From NCBI GenBank assembly GCA_003223395.1, contig QHUZ01000052.1:25822-89821 (forward strand): DNA of 64,000 bases, written 5' to 3'. Position 1 is the first letter of the stretch; every line of letters starts with the position of its first letter. The notes under the pieces were generated by a model. It saw only the letters and a list, made by a program, of their open reading frames with translations, was not told the DNA's origin and did not search any database. Shown here one piece after another: positions 25,472-33,974 of the stretch. This DNA comes from Gemmatimonadota bacterium (GTDB lineage: Bacteria; Gemmatimonadota; Gemmatimonadetes; Gemmatimonadales; GWC2-71-9). The position numbers were made by a program, and so were the translations under genes.

Positions 25472-26610
25472 AAGGTCCAGGCGGTCGCGAACGTGACCTG
25501 AGCTCCCTCCGAGCCTTTGCCCGCCTCCACCAGAACTAGCGTGTTTCGCAGGAGAGCCAGTGCCACGCCGCCACCCCACGCGGCATGCAGGCCCTGCCGC
25601 GTGAGCCGAACCGCCTCGCCCGGAGCGAAGACTCGGCCCGCATCGTAGAAGGCTATGAGCTTGAGCTCCAGCAGCCGCGGCGACCACAGGATGCCGTACC
25701 GAGCCTCGATGCCGCCGACGATCTTGCCGGGCCCGACAAAGCGTCCGTCGTAATAGCCGCGCAGCGACCGAAATCCTCCCAGCGCGACGACCGGCCCCTC
25801 ACTCGTTTCCATCGTCTGCTGGACCGCGAGCGGCGCGGTGCCGGTGACGCGCTCGCCGCCGATCCGCCCCGCGAGCACCAGCCGTTGGAGCGGATGCACA
25901 TACGCGTGGAACGACGCGCTCGTCCGCGTATAGCCCCGCCCCCGGCCGACCAGCGCTTCGGCGAAGACGCCGCGGTGCGGATCCACCTCGAGATCGCGCA
26001 GGTCGAAGACGACGCCGACGCGTCCGACGGCGTCGTTGAACGGCGAGTCATCGACAAGACCGGCGGTGCGGTCGCGCTTGAAAACGCTTTCGCCAGGCAG
26101 CTGACGGAAATCGGTGTGTTCGAACGTGCCACCCACGAGCACGCGCAACGGGCCGGTCACTTTGCGTTGCACCGTGAGTCGCGCCCCATCAGTCCTGCGG
26201 CTGACACGGTAAAAGTACGAGCGCCCCACTCCCTTGGTGCTATCGCGCGCGTACAGCGTGCCGTTGCCCTGCCCGAAATAACCGAGGCGATTGGCGCGGG
26301 TCAGGCTGAGCGTCAGACCGATCCGCCAACCGTCCCAGTAGGCGGGCGCCTGGGCATCGACGATGAAGGCGTGGCTCCCCTGCGTACTCGCGCCGACATC
26401 GAAGGCGATGCGCCCGAAACTCGGCTCCGGGCGCTCGACGAAGCCAATCGGGCTCGACCAGTCGTAGTGCCCGGCCAGCCAGAATCCATCCGCGGAGCTG
26501 TAATAGACGAATGGGTAGACATGATCGACCCAGTTGTGTTTTGGATTTGGCTCCTGCGCCGCGAGTGGCGAAGCCAGCGCGAGGAGGAGAAGCCCTATGC
26601 GCGTGTGAAT
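25468..26610 (-). CDS. Omp85/BamA-type beta-barrel outer-membrane protein, apparent ATT start
   Basis: About 380 residues: signal peptide (IHTRIGLLLLALASPLAAQ), then many alternating beta strands and the C-terminal VTFATAWTF with terminal Phe, a barrel signature. GGFRSLRGYYDGRF resembles the RGY/F loop motif of Omp85 C-terminal barrels; POTRA domains are absent. There is no ATG, GTG or TTG close upstream in frame. The only start giving a full signal peptide is ATT at 26610-26608, inside the end of the asparaginase gene, so translation probably depends on coupling to it. Confidence 0.75.
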   Translation of the reverse strand: MHTRIGLLLLALASPLAAQEPNPKHNWVDHVYPFVYYSSADGFWLAGHYDWSSPIGFVERPEPSFGRIAFDVGASTQGSHAFIVDAQAPAYWDGWRIGLTLSLTRANRLGYFGQGNGTLYARDSTKGVGRSYFYRVSRRTDGARLTVQRKVTGPLRVLVGGTFEHTDFRQLPGESVFKRDRTAGLVDDSPFNDAVGRVGVVFDLRDLEVDPHRGVFAEALVGRGRGYTRTSASFHAYVHPLQRLVLAGRIGGERVTGTAPLAVQQTMETSEGPVVALGGFRSLRGYYDGRFVGPGKIVGGIEARYGILWSPRLLELKLIAFYDAGRVFAPGEAVRLTRQGLHAAWGGGVALALLRNTLVLVEAGKGSEGAQVTFATAWTF

Positions 26611-27644
26611 AGGTAGGCCGTATCGCGGATCTTGGCTTCCACCCCGTCGTGCACCGCGAAATGATTGGGATAGAGCGACGCGGCGCCGAACTCTCCCCGC
26701 TTGGTCACCGCGTAGAACACGAGGTCGAACTTGGGCTTGGCCTGCGCGTCCAGCAGCCGCGCCTCGGTCTTGGCGACGACGCGCTTCAGCGTCTCCAGAC
26801 ACGCATCCGTCGGTTTCATGCCGCGGCGCAGGTGCTCGACCGTCAGGAACCCGCCGCACACCTTGATGTTCGCCTCGCCGAGTCCCGTCGATCCCGCCGC
26901 GCCGACGTCGTTGTCGCAGTACTGCCCGGCGCCGATGATCGGCGAGTCGCCCACGCGGCCGGGAATCTTCCAGGAAAGGCCGGCGGTCGTCGTGACGGAG
27001 GAGAGGTCGCCCTGCGGCGTCACGGCGTCGCAATTGATCGTCCCGGTTTTCGTGACGACCAGGTGATCCGAATCCGGCACGTCCAGATAGTTGTCCGTGG
27101 GGCTCAAGTTGGCGCGCCAGCGCAGCCACGCCTCGCGCGAATGCTCGGTCAGCAGATCTTCTTCCTTGAAGCCGTACGAGAGCGCGAAGCGCTTGGCGCC
27201 TTCCCCGACCAGAAAGATGTGGGTCGTGTACTTGAGGATCAGCTTCGCGACTTCGGAAGGAGTCTTGATGTTCTCGAGCGCACCGACCGCCCCCGCCCGC
27301 TTGGTGGGACCGTGCATGCACGAGGCATCGAGCTGCACCACGCCGTCCGCGTTGGGCAGGCCACCATAGCCGACGGAATCGTCGTTGGGATCGAGCTCCT
27401 GGATCTTCACGCCTTCGATCACGGCGTCGAGCGTGTCCGCGCCCTGCATCAGCGTGTCGAACGCTTTTTGCACGGCGCGCAGGCCGTTGGCACTCGCGAT
27501 CGCGACGGGCTTGGCCGCCCAGCGGGACTGTGGCGGCAGCGGACGGGGCGGGCGCATCGGATGCGGAATTGCCATGACTGCACTCGCGGTGACGCCACTC
27601 GCGGCGGACCGCAGGAACTCGCGACGCGAGAGAGATTCGAGCAT
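26595..27644 (-). CDS. Glycosylasparaginase / isoaspartyl peptidase-family Ntn hydrolase, Tat-exported
   Basis: A 349-residue N-terminal-nucleophile hydrolase. The twin-arginine signal LSRREFLRSAASG directs export. The family hallmarks are GRVGDSPIIGAGQYCDN and GLGEANIKVCGG. The precursor should self-cleave before the Thr in KTGTINCDAV, leaving Thr as nucleophile. Members remove GlcNAc-Asn linkages or hydrolyse asparagine/isoaspartyl peptides; substrate is not decided. A good promoter sits so close that the mRNA may be leaderless. The Omp85-like gene overlaps its 3' end by 16 nt. Confidence 0.9.
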   Translation of the reverse strand: MLESLSRREFLRSAASGVTASAVMAIPHPMRPPRPLPPQSRWAAKPVAIASANGLRAVQKAFDTLMQGADTLDAVIEGVKIQELDPNDDSVGYGGLPNADGVVQLDASCMHGPTKRAGAVGALENIKTPSEVAKLILKYTTHIFLVGEGAKRFALSYGFKEEDLLTEHSREAWLRWRANLSPTDNYLDVPDSDHLVVTKTGTINCDAVTPQGDLSSVTTTAGLSWKIPGRVGDSPIIGAGQYCDNDVGAAGSTGLGEANIKVCGGFLTVEHLRRGMKPTDACLETLKRVVAKTEARLLDAQAKPKFDLVFYAVTKRGEFGAASLYPNHFAVHDGVEAKIRDTAYLFTRA

Positions 27645-27649
27645 GCACG

Positions 27650-27678
27650 GTTTTAGCCACTCGTCTTGCGGCTGTCAA
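27650..27678 (-). promoter_or_regulatory. Sigma70-type promoter for the glycosylasparaginase gene
   Basis: On the minus strand TTGACA (27678-27673), a 17-bp spacer and TAAAAC (27655-27650). A start point 6-7 bases on would be at or one base before the ATG at 27644, implying a leaderless transcript. Confidence 0.6.
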
Positions 27679-27698
27679 CTTGCTATCGTTTGCACCCC

Positions 27699-28406
27699 AT
27701 GGAGCTTTCGCTCGTCGTCCCCGCGTACAACGAGCGGGATAACCTCGCACCGCTGCTCGCCGAGATCGCGGCCGCCCTCACAGGCCGGAGCTACGAGGTC
27801 ATCGTCGTGGACGACGGCTCGACCGACGGCACATTGGCGGAGCTCAAGTCGCTCCGGCAGCGGTATCCCCAGCTGCACGTCATCGCGTTCGAGCGCAACG
27901 CCGGTCAGACCGCCGCGTTCGCGGCCGGGTTTCGGGCCGCGCGCGCGCCGGTGGTCGTCACCCTGGACGCCGACCTGCAAAACGATCCTGCCGATATTCC
28001 GGCGCTCGTGGACACCCTGCAGCGGACGGGGACAACGGCGGTGGCGGGCTATCGGGCCGCGCGGCGGGACACGCCGTGGAAGCGACTGCAAAGCCGGATC
28101 GCCAATGGCGTGCGCAATCGGCTCAACGGAGAAGTCATCCGGGACACGGGCTGCTCGCTCAAAGCCTTTCGTACCGAGGCTCTGCGCGCCTTGCCCCTGT
28201 TCACGGGGATGCATCGTTTTCTCCCGACGCTGATCAAGATGCAGGGCGGTACGGTGACTGAAGCGCCGGTGGGGCACCGGCCGCGGAAACATGGCGTCAC
28301 GAAGTACGGTATGTGGAATCGCGTGTGGCGGTCGCTGCAGGATGCGTTTGCGGTGCGCTGGATGCAGCGTCGGGCGTTGCGGTACCGCGTGCGGGAGGAG
28401 CTCTAA
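27699..28406 (+). CDS. Family 2 glycosyltransferase (dolichyl/undecaprenyl-phosphate sugar transferase-like)
   Basis: A 235-residue GT-A enzyme. It has LSLVVPAYNERDN, VVDDGSTDGT, the metal site TLDADLQNDP (DxD) and DTGCSLKAFR. The absence of C-terminal membrane spans is typical of DPM1-like synthases that move a sugar to polyprenyl phosphate at the inner face of the membrane. ATG 27699 is preferred to a TTG at 27666. The zinc-finger membrane protein starts directly after its stop (TAAATG), so the two are co-transcribed. Confidence 0.9.
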   Translation: MELSLVVPAYNERDNLAPLLAEIAAALTGRSYEVIVVDDGSTDGTLAELKSLRQRYPQLHVIAFERNAGQTAAFAAGFRAARAPVVVTLDADLQNDPADIPALVDTLQRTGTTAVAGYRAARRDTPWKRLQSRIANGVRNRLNGEVIRDTGCSLKAFRTEALRALPLFTGMHRFLPTLIKMQGGTVTEAPVGHRPRKHGVTKYGMWNRVWRSLQDAFAVRWMQRRALRYRVREEL

Positions 28407-28757
28407 ATGACCGATAGCACACACGAGCAGTGGCTCGTGCAGATCGATGCCGAGCTGGACGGTGAGCTGTCGCTCGTCGAGCGCGCGGCGCTCGCCAAGC
28501 ATCTGGCGACGTGCTCGCACTGCGCCGGCGCACGGGCGAGCCACTTGGAAGTCCGTGTCGCCCTGGCACGCTCGGCCGGGAATCCGCACGCGTTCGTCGT
28601 GCCCCGCCCGGCGATCCGCGGCGGCACGCTCGCGCTCTGGGTGTTCGTGGCGCTGGTGACGGGACTCCTCGCGGGATGGGTTGCGGACCGCCGCTGGGGC
28701 GGGCCGGGCGGAGGCGCTACACTCGAGGAGTCGCGTGGGACTGTCGTCGTTCACTAG
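28407..28757 (+). CDS. Zinc-finger (anti-sigma-like) single-pass membrane protein
   Basis: A 116-residue protein with an N-terminal zf-HC2-like site: HLATCSHC (HxxxCxxC) preceded by ELDGELSLVE. One membrane span lies at about 73-92. This is the layout of ZAS-type anti-sigma factors, but no sigma gene is adjacent, so it may be an orphan regulator. The periplasmic tail is short. The next gene begins inside its end. Confidence 0.8.
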   Translation: MTDSTHEQWLVQIDAELDGELSLVERAALAKHLATCSHCAGARASHLEVRVALARSAGNPHAFVVPRPAIRGGTLALWVFVALVTGLLAGWVADRRWGGPGGGATLEESRGTVVVH

Positions 28758-29595
28758 CGCCATGCTCGCGCTGTCCGCGCTGCAGGGGCCAGGCACCCGG
28801 CTCACGTATCGCATTCGGGTCATCGAGCCTGCCGCCGTCGCGCCGCGTACGCTCGCGAGCGGCGCGGTCAGCGGCCCGCTCGATAGCGACATGCGCCTGA
28901 GACTCCGCACCGACACGGCCGAGGTCGAAGCGCTGTTTCAGGTGACACCGACGGTCGGCGATACCGTGACACTCGGCGGTGAGTTCTATACACGACGGCA
29001 GGTGGGCCGCTCGCGCCGGGGGCTGCCGTTGTGGGAAGAAGACACCTACCGGCGGGTCGTGCGGCTGGCGTGGAGCGATACGGCGCGAGTCTATCCGTTC
29101 GGCGTGGGTGCGTCGCCTCGTCCGCACCCCCGGGCGTTGTGGGTCGAGTTGATTCTCCAGCGCGAGTTTGCGGGAGGCGAGGCGCGGGCCGCGGAAGAGT
29201 TCGATCTGGTCGATTCGACGCGCGACTTCCGTCTCGAGGCGGTCGTCCGCCCCAGACGCGCGCGCGTGGTCCTCAACCTGGTGCGCGGCGACACGGTCAG
29301 CGCGCCGCGCGGCATCGACCTGATTCCCGAGGAGCCCCCGCGGGTCGTGCAGCTCGTGCTCAAGGGGCGCGCCACGACGCTGGTGGTGAGTCTCACGCGT
29401 CCCGACCCGGCGCGCTCGATGCGCGACCGCGCGCTCGCGCTCGACGCCGACGTCGTCTGCCTGCGGGTCTCGCAGCCCGCCGTGCTGCAGCCATTCGGCA
29501 CGATCTGCGGGCGCCTCAACAACGTCGCGCGCCAGCTGCCCCTCCCGACGGGTGACACGCTCGCCGCCACGTTTGCCTGGCCCGGTCCGCGCTGA
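28735..29595 (+). CDS. Exported protein of unknown function
   Basis: A 286-residue product from GTG 28735, chosen for its strong CGAGGAG four bases upstream. A hydrophobic N-terminus (FTSAMLALSALQG) suggests export. The rest is beta-rich with no motif I recognise; Cys at CLRVSQ and TICGRL may pair. It overlaps the zinc-finger gene by 23 nt and the nicotinate phosphoribosyltransferase start by 1 nt. Confidence 0.7.
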   Translation: MGLSSFTSAMLALSALQGPGTRLTYRIRVIEPAAVAPRTLASGAVSGPLDSDMRLRLRTDTAEVEALFQVTPTVGDTVTLGGEFYTRRQVGRSRRGLPLWEEDTYRRVVRLAWSDTARVYPFGVGASPRPHPRALWVELILQREFAGGEARAAEEFDLVDSTRDFRLEAVVRPRRARVVLNLVRGDTVSAPRGIDLIPEEPPRVVQLVLKGRATTLVVSLTRPDPARSMRDRALALDADVVCLRVSQPAVLQPFGTICGRLNNVARQLPLPTGDTLAATFAWPGPR

Positions 29596-30656
29596 TGGCC
29601 TCACGCAAGAAGCGGCTCGACCCCGCGATCTTCCACCTTCCCGTCGACAAGATGCGGGAAGGCTATTACTCCGACAAATACTTCGTTCGCGCGCGCGAGC
29701 TGCTGCGGAAGGATCACCACCGGCCTCGCGTCACGATGCAGGTCTTCGGAAAATCGCACGCGTACCTCGGCGGCATCGATGAGGCGATCGCGATTTTGAA
29801 ACTGTGCGCGGAACGCTGGGACGAGCTGGTGGTCCAGGCGCTGTACGATGGCGACGAGATCCAGCCGTGGGAGACCGTGCTCCTCATCGAAGGCCCGTAC
29901 GACGCCTTCGCCGTCCTGGAGACGCTCTATCTCGGCGTGCTCGCCCGGCGCACGCGCGTGGGGACGAACACGCGGCAGGTCGTCGAGGCCGCGAAGCCGA
30001 AAGAGGTGATGTTCTTCCCCGCGCGGCACGATCACTGGCTGGTGCAGACCGGCGACGGCTATGCCGCCCACATCGCCGGCGCCATCGGCGTGTCCACCGA
30101 CGCCCAGGCGTCGTGGTGGGGCTCCGAAGGGATCGGCACCGTGCCGCACGCGCTCATTGCCGCCTACGACGGCGACACCGTCCTCGCGTCGCGCAAGTTC
30201 GCCGAGCAAAGTGATCCGTCGATTCGCCTCATTACGCTGGTGGATTTCGACAACGACTGCGTCGGGACGTCACTCGCGGTCGCGCGCGAGCTCGGCGACC
30301 GGCTGTACGGCGTCCGGCTCGACACGTCGGAGACGCTCGTGGACAAATCGGTCATCCCCCAGATGGGAACGTTCAAGCCGACCGGCGTGAACCCGCAGCT
30401 CGCCTGGAACGTGCGGCGCGCGCTGGACGCGGAGGGCTTCAAACACGTGCGGATCGTTGTCTCGGGCGGCTTCACCGTCGACAAGATCCGGCAGTTCGAG
30501 GAGCAGGGCGTGCCGGTCGACGCGTACGGCGTGGGCTCGAGCCTGTTCCAGGGCCGGTTCGATTTCACGGCCGATGTCGTGATGCTCGAGGGGAAGCCGT
30601 GCGCGAAAGTCGGCAGGTCGTACCGGCCGAATCCACGATTGGAACGGGTGACGTAG
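29595..30656 (+). CDS. pncB: Nicotinate phosphoribosyltransferase
   Basis: A 353-residue enzyme converting nicotinate and PRPP to nicotinate mononucleotide in NAD salvage. Landmarks: YYSDKYFVRARELL near the N-terminus, LETLYLGVLARRTRV, VSTDAQASWWGSEGIGTVPH, and VSGGFTVDKI with DAYGVGSSLFQGRFDFTAD near the C-terminus (phosphate-binding end of the barrel). The length fits the short bacterial/archaeal type. A nicotinamidase-like gene lies 3.3 kb downstream. TGATG coupling to the upstream gene. Confidence 0.9.
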   Translation: MASRKKRLDPAIFHLPVDKMREGYYSDKYFVRARELLRKDHHRPRVTMQVFGKSHAYLGGIDEAIAILKLCAERWDELVVQALYDGDEIQPWETVLLIEGPYDAFAVLETLYLGVLARRTRVGTNTRQVVEAAKPKEVMFFPARHDHWLVQTGDGYAAHIAGAIGVSTDAQASWWGSEGIGTVPHALIAAYDGDTVLASRKFAEQSDPSIRLITLVDFDNDCVGTSLAVARELGDRLYGVRLDTSETLVDKSVIPQMGTFKPTGVNPQLAWNVRRALDAEGFKHVRIVVSGGFTVDKIRQFEEQGVPVDAYGVGSSLFQGRFDFTADVVMLEGKPCAKVGRSYRPNPRLERVT

Positions 30657-30675
30657 GCGCGCTGGAAGGGCGGAT

Positions 30676-30703
30676 GTAGGAGCGCAGCATGCTGCGCCCC
30701 TAC
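30676..30703. repeat. 28-bp palindrome, copy 2
   Basis: The same palindrome as at 23659 and 53745 with one mismatch in the left arm (GTAGGAGC). It lies between nicotinate phosphoribosyltransferase and the arg operon promoter, where it could end upstream transcription. Confidence 0.85.
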
Positions 30704-30761
30704 CCACATTTGTTCCAACGCCCCTCCGCACTGTTCAGCGCATCTTGCGTGGCACTCCCCG

Positions 30762-30799
30762 CCTGCATAATTTTCCGTTCAAATGAATAATCATGCATC
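30762..30799 (+). promoter_or_regulatory. Tandem ARG boxes (predicted ArgR operator) over the argC promoter and start codon
   Basis: Two 18-bp ARG-box-like sites 2 bp apart. The downstream box (30782-30799) has a perfect TGAAT half and an ATGCA half (4 of 5 of ATTCA) around an AT core, and includes the argC ATG. The upstream box (30762-30779, TGCATAATTTTCCG) is weaker and includes a -10-like CATAAT (30766-30771). Paired boxes 2-3 bp apart are the normal ArgR hexamer target. argR is not in the window. Confidence 0.7.
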
Positions 30800-31742
30800 C
30801 ATCCCGGTCGGCGTACTGGGTGCGTCCGGCTATGTCGGTCAGGAGCTGCTGCGCCTGTTGCACGGCCATCCGGATGCCACGGTCGCGTTTGCGACCGCCG
30901 AGTCCGCGGCCGGTGAGTGGGTCGATGGGCACGAGCTGATCAAGGCGGATGACGCGCCGTGGCAGCAGGCCGAGATCATCTTGTCGGCGTTGCCGCACGG
31001 CGTGTCGGCGCGCTACGTCCGCGAGGCGCGCGCCGGTGGCAAACGCACCGTGGATCTCTCGGCCGACTTCCGGCTCTCCCCCGACGCCGTGTACGGTCTC
31101 ACCGAATTCACGCGCCCGCGGCTCGCCGACGCCGAGCTCGTCGCCAACCCCGGATGTTATCCGACGGCCGCACTGCTCGCGTTGATCCCGCTCGCGCAGC
31201 TCGGGCTGATCGATGCGTCGCGTGAGGTCATCATCGACGCGGCGTCCGGTGTCACGGGTGCCGGACGCAATCCCAAGCGCGAGCTCCTCTTCGGCGAAGT
31301 CACCGAGGACTATCGCGCGTACGCGATCGGCAACACCCACCGCCATCTCGCCGAGCTGAAGCAGGCGTTGTCGCGCGAGGGGGGCTTCACCGGCGACCTC
31401 GTCTTCACGCCGCACCTCCTGCCGGTGAAGCGCGGCATCCTGGAAACGATCCATGTGCCGCTCACGCGGGTGCTCGATCAGGCGACGGCCGAAGGACTGT
31501 ACAGCGCCACCTACGACGCCGAGCCGTGCGTGCAGGTGATGCATGGCGCGCTGCCGTCGCTCAAAGACGTCGTCTATCGGAATCGCGTGGCGATCGGCGT
31601 AGCCGAAGTCGTCGATGTTCGCCGGCCGCGGCTGACGGTCATCGCCGCGATCGACAACCTCGTCAAAGGTGCGGCGGGGCAGGCGATCCAGAACATGAAC
31701 GTGATGCTCGGACTTCCCGAAACGGCGGGACTCGCGTGCTGA
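30783..31742 (+). CDS. argC: N-acetyl-gamma-glutamyl-phosphate reductase
   Basis: A 319-residue enzyme of arginine biosynthesis (third step), reducing N-acetylglutamyl phosphate to the semialdehyde with NADPH. The Rossmann motif is VLGASGYVGQELLRLL; the catalytic Cys is Cys125 in ANPGCYPTA; also SGVTGAGR and HRHLAELKQ. First gene of argCBDA, preceded by ARG boxes. A transcript starting near the ATG would have almost no leader. It overlaps argB by 7 nt. Confidence 0.95.
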   Translation: MNNHASIPVGVLGASGYVGQELLRLLHGHPDATVAFATAESAAGEWVDGHELIKADDAPWQQAEIILSALPHGVSARYVREARAGGKRTVDLSADFRLSPDAVYGLTEFTRPRLADAELVANPGCYPTAALLALIPLAQLGLIDASREVIIDAASGVTGAGRNPKRELLFGEVTEDYRAYAIGNTHRHLAELKQALSREGGFTGDLVFTPHLLPVKRGILETIHVPLTRVLDQATAEGLYSATYDAEPCVQVMHGALPSLKDVVYRNRVAIGVAEVVDVRRPRLTVIAAIDNLVKGAAGQAIQNMNVMLGLPETAGLAC

Positions 31743-32518
31743 ACGTGCGCGTCGTGAAGATCGGCGGCAACGAGCTCGATCGGCCCGAATGGGTCGCCGA
31801 GTGTGCTCGCGCCTTGAGCACGATCGGTCCCGCCGTGGTCGTCCACGGCGGTGGCCGGGCGGTGAGCGACTGGTCGCGCCGGCTCGGCTTGCCGGTCGAG
31901 CAGCGTGACGGCTTGCGCGTGACGACGCCGGAGATCGCACAACTAGTCGAGATGGTGCTCGGCGGCCCGATGAATCGGCTGCTCGTGACCGCGCTGCGCA
32001 CTGCCGGGCTCGATGCGATCGGACTGTCGGGCGTTGACGGCGGCCTCCTGACCGCCCAGCCGCTCCAGAACGGCACGGCCTTGGGCGAGGTTGGGGAGAT
32101 CGTGAGCGTGCGGGCGTCGCTGCTGCAGAGTCTGCTGCTCGCGGGGCTCACGCCGGTGGTGGCGCCGGTCGCCCCCTCGGTCAGCGCTCCCGTGCGGCCG
32201 CTCAACGTGAATGCCGACCAGGCCGCGGCGGCTATTGCCGCAGCCCTGGGCGCGCACGAGCTGCTGTTCGTCTCCGATGTCCCCGGCGTGACGATCGAAG
32301 GCGTCACCCAGCCTACCCTTGCGGCGGCCGAAATTGAGACAATGATTGAAGGGGCCGTAGCGACCGGCGGTATGGCCGCCAAGCTGCGTGCCGCCGCGCA
32401 GGCGTTGGGGGCGGGTGTACGGGCCGTACGGATTGGCGATCTCGATATGTTCGCGCACGCCACCGCCGGCACCCGCCTTCTCGCGGCTCCTCCAGCGACC
32501 GCACGGCAACCCGCGTGA
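31736..32518 (+). CDS. argB: Acetylglutamate kinase
   Basis: A 260-residue amino-acid kinase for the second step of arginine synthesis. Motifs: VKIGGNELD (phosphate-binding), VVVHGGGRAVSDW, QRDGLRVTTPE, NVNADQAAAAIAAALGA and SDVPGV. GTG 31736 fits the overlap with argC; GTG 31745 is an alternative. The N-terminal helix that gives arginine feedback in hexameric forms seems absent, so control may rest on ArgR. GTGA overlap with argD. Confidence 0.93.
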   Translation: MLNVRVVKIGGNELDRPEWVAECARALSTIGPAVVVHGGGRAVSDWSRRLGLPVEQRDGLRVTTPEIAQLVEMVLGGPMNRLLVTALRTAGLDAIGLSGVDGGLLTAQPLQNGTALGEVGEIVSVRASLLQSLLLAGLTPVVAPVAPSVSAPVRPLNVNADQAAAAIAAALGAHELLFVSDVPGVTIEGVTQPTLAAAEIETMIEGAVATGGMAAKLRAAAQALGAGVRAVRIGDLDMFAHATAGTRLLAAPPATARQPA

Positions 32519-33455
32519 CAACTCCGCTGACGACTGCAGACGCCACGGCATTGCTGGGCGTCTATGCGCGCGTCGGGCCGCTGTTCGTCGCCGGCGAAGG
32601 CTCGGAGCTGATCGCCGAGGACGGTACGCGCTACCTCGACTTCGTCGCCGGTATCGCGGTCAACGCCCTGGGTTACAACAGCCCGGTCATCCGCGAAGCC
32701 GCGCTGCGCGCGCTGGACACGGGACTGATCCACGTCTCGAACCTGTATCGCACCGAACCCGGCGAACGGCTGGCGGCCGAGCTGACGAAGGCATTCGGCG
32801 GCCAGGTCTTCCTCTGTAACTCGGGCGCCGAGGCGAACGAGGGCGCGTTCAAGTTCGCGCGCAAATGGTCGAAGAAGACCGAGATCGTCGCGTTCAGCGG
32901 CTCGTTCCATGGCCGGCTGTTCGCTTCCCTCGCTGCTACCGATCGCCCCGACTATCGCCGCCCGTTCGAGCCGCTGCTGGGCGGCGTGCAGATCATTCCG
33001 CTGGGCGACATCGAAGCCGCGACTCGCGCCATCACGAAAGAGCGCACCGCTGCCGTCATCATCGAGCCGGTGCAGGGCGAGGGGGGCGTTCGCAGCGTCG
33101 CAGATGAGTTTCTGGTCTTCTTACGGAAACGGTGCAGTGAAACGGCCACCGCATTGATCTTCGACGAAGTGCAGTGCGGCCTCGGGCGCACCGGGACGCG
33201 AAGGGCGAGTGGCTGGGGACGCAGCTAAACAGACTCGCCGCGCGCTCACCCCGCGTGCGCGAAGCGCGGGGCCGCGGTCTGATGTGGGGCCTCGAGCTCA
33301 ACGAAGTCGCCGCCCCGGTCGTCGCCGCGGCGCGCGAGCGTCACCTCCTGATTCTGACCGCAGGGCCGACCGTGATACGCATCGTTCCGCCTCTCACGAT
33401 CACGCGTGAGGAGCTCGAGCGCGGTGTCACGATCCTCGAAGAGGTGCTTGCGTGA
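32515..33455 (+). pseudogene. argD: Acetylornithine aminotransferase, internal deletion with frameshift
   Basis: The 5' part (32515 to about 33196) encodes a normal class III PLP aminotransferase: LDFVAGIAVNALGY, CNSGAEANEGAFKFAR, SFHGR, FDEVQCGLGRTGT. The 3' part, in another frame, resumes at GEWLGTQLNRLA and ends with REARGRGLMWGLEL and PPLTIT. About 90-100 residues between, including the PLP lysine region (K of the KPLAGG-type motif), are missing. The junction lies near 33190-33200. Start (GTGA with argB) and stop (GTGA with argA) couplings are intact, so the damage is recent or an assembly gap. As read it cannot be active. Confidence 0.88.
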
Positions 33456-33952
33456 CCGGTCTGTCCATCAAGCCGCGCCGCGCTCCCCAGCCCGAAGCAA
33501 CGCTGCGCCCAGCCACCCTCGCGGACGTCGCCGCGATGGAAGCATTGATGGCGCCGTTCGTGGTGACGGGCGACCTGCTGCCGCGCTCGAACTACGATCT
33601 CTGCCGGCATATCAAGGAGTACGTCGTCGCGCTGGCTCCCGATGGGAACCTCGTCGGCACCGGGAGTCTCAAGGTCTACAGCACGCAGCTGGCGGAGATC
33701 GCCGGGCTCGCCGTACGCGACGACCAGCAGGGCCGCGGGGTGGGCAAGGCGCTGGTCGAAGCGCTGCTCGTAGACGCGCGCGCGCACGGATTGGACGAGG
33801 TGTTCGGCCTGACGCGCAAACCCCTGTTCTTCTTGAGGCTTGGCTTCCGCGTCGCCGAAAAGGAGCAATTCCCGCTCAAGGTCTGGGCCGACTGCACGCG
33901 GTGCCCCCGGCAGCACGCCTGCGATGAGGTGGCGGTAGCGCTGAAGCTTTAG
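33452..33952 (+). CDS. argA: Short-form N-acetylglutamate synthase (GNAT)
   Basis: A 166-residue GNAT acyltransferase. The acetyl-CoA loop is DDQQGRGVGKALVEAL; TRKPLFFLRLGF and the C-terminal KVWADCTRCPRQHACDE match S-NAGS proteins, which make N-acetylglutamate, first step of arginine synthesis, without a kinase-like domain. The Cys cluster (CTRC, HAC) is typical. The arg operon position supports the call. Starts at GTG overlapping the argD stop. Confidence 0.85.
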   Translation: MTGLSIKPRRAPQPEATLRPATLADVAAMEALMAPFVVTGDLLPRSNYDLCRHIKEYVVALAPDGNLVGTGSLKVYSTQLAEIAGLAVRDDQQGRGVGKALVEALLVDARAHGLDEVFGLTRKPLFFLRLGFRVAEKEQFPLKVWADCTRCPRQHACDEVAVALKL

Positions 33953-33974
33953 CCCCGTCTAGATTTCCCGTCCC

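Noticed and set aside
32515..33455. argD break as a second selenocysteine or programmed frameshift.
   Set aside because: The two parts also lack about 90 residues of conserved sequence between them, so recoding cannot rebuild the protein.
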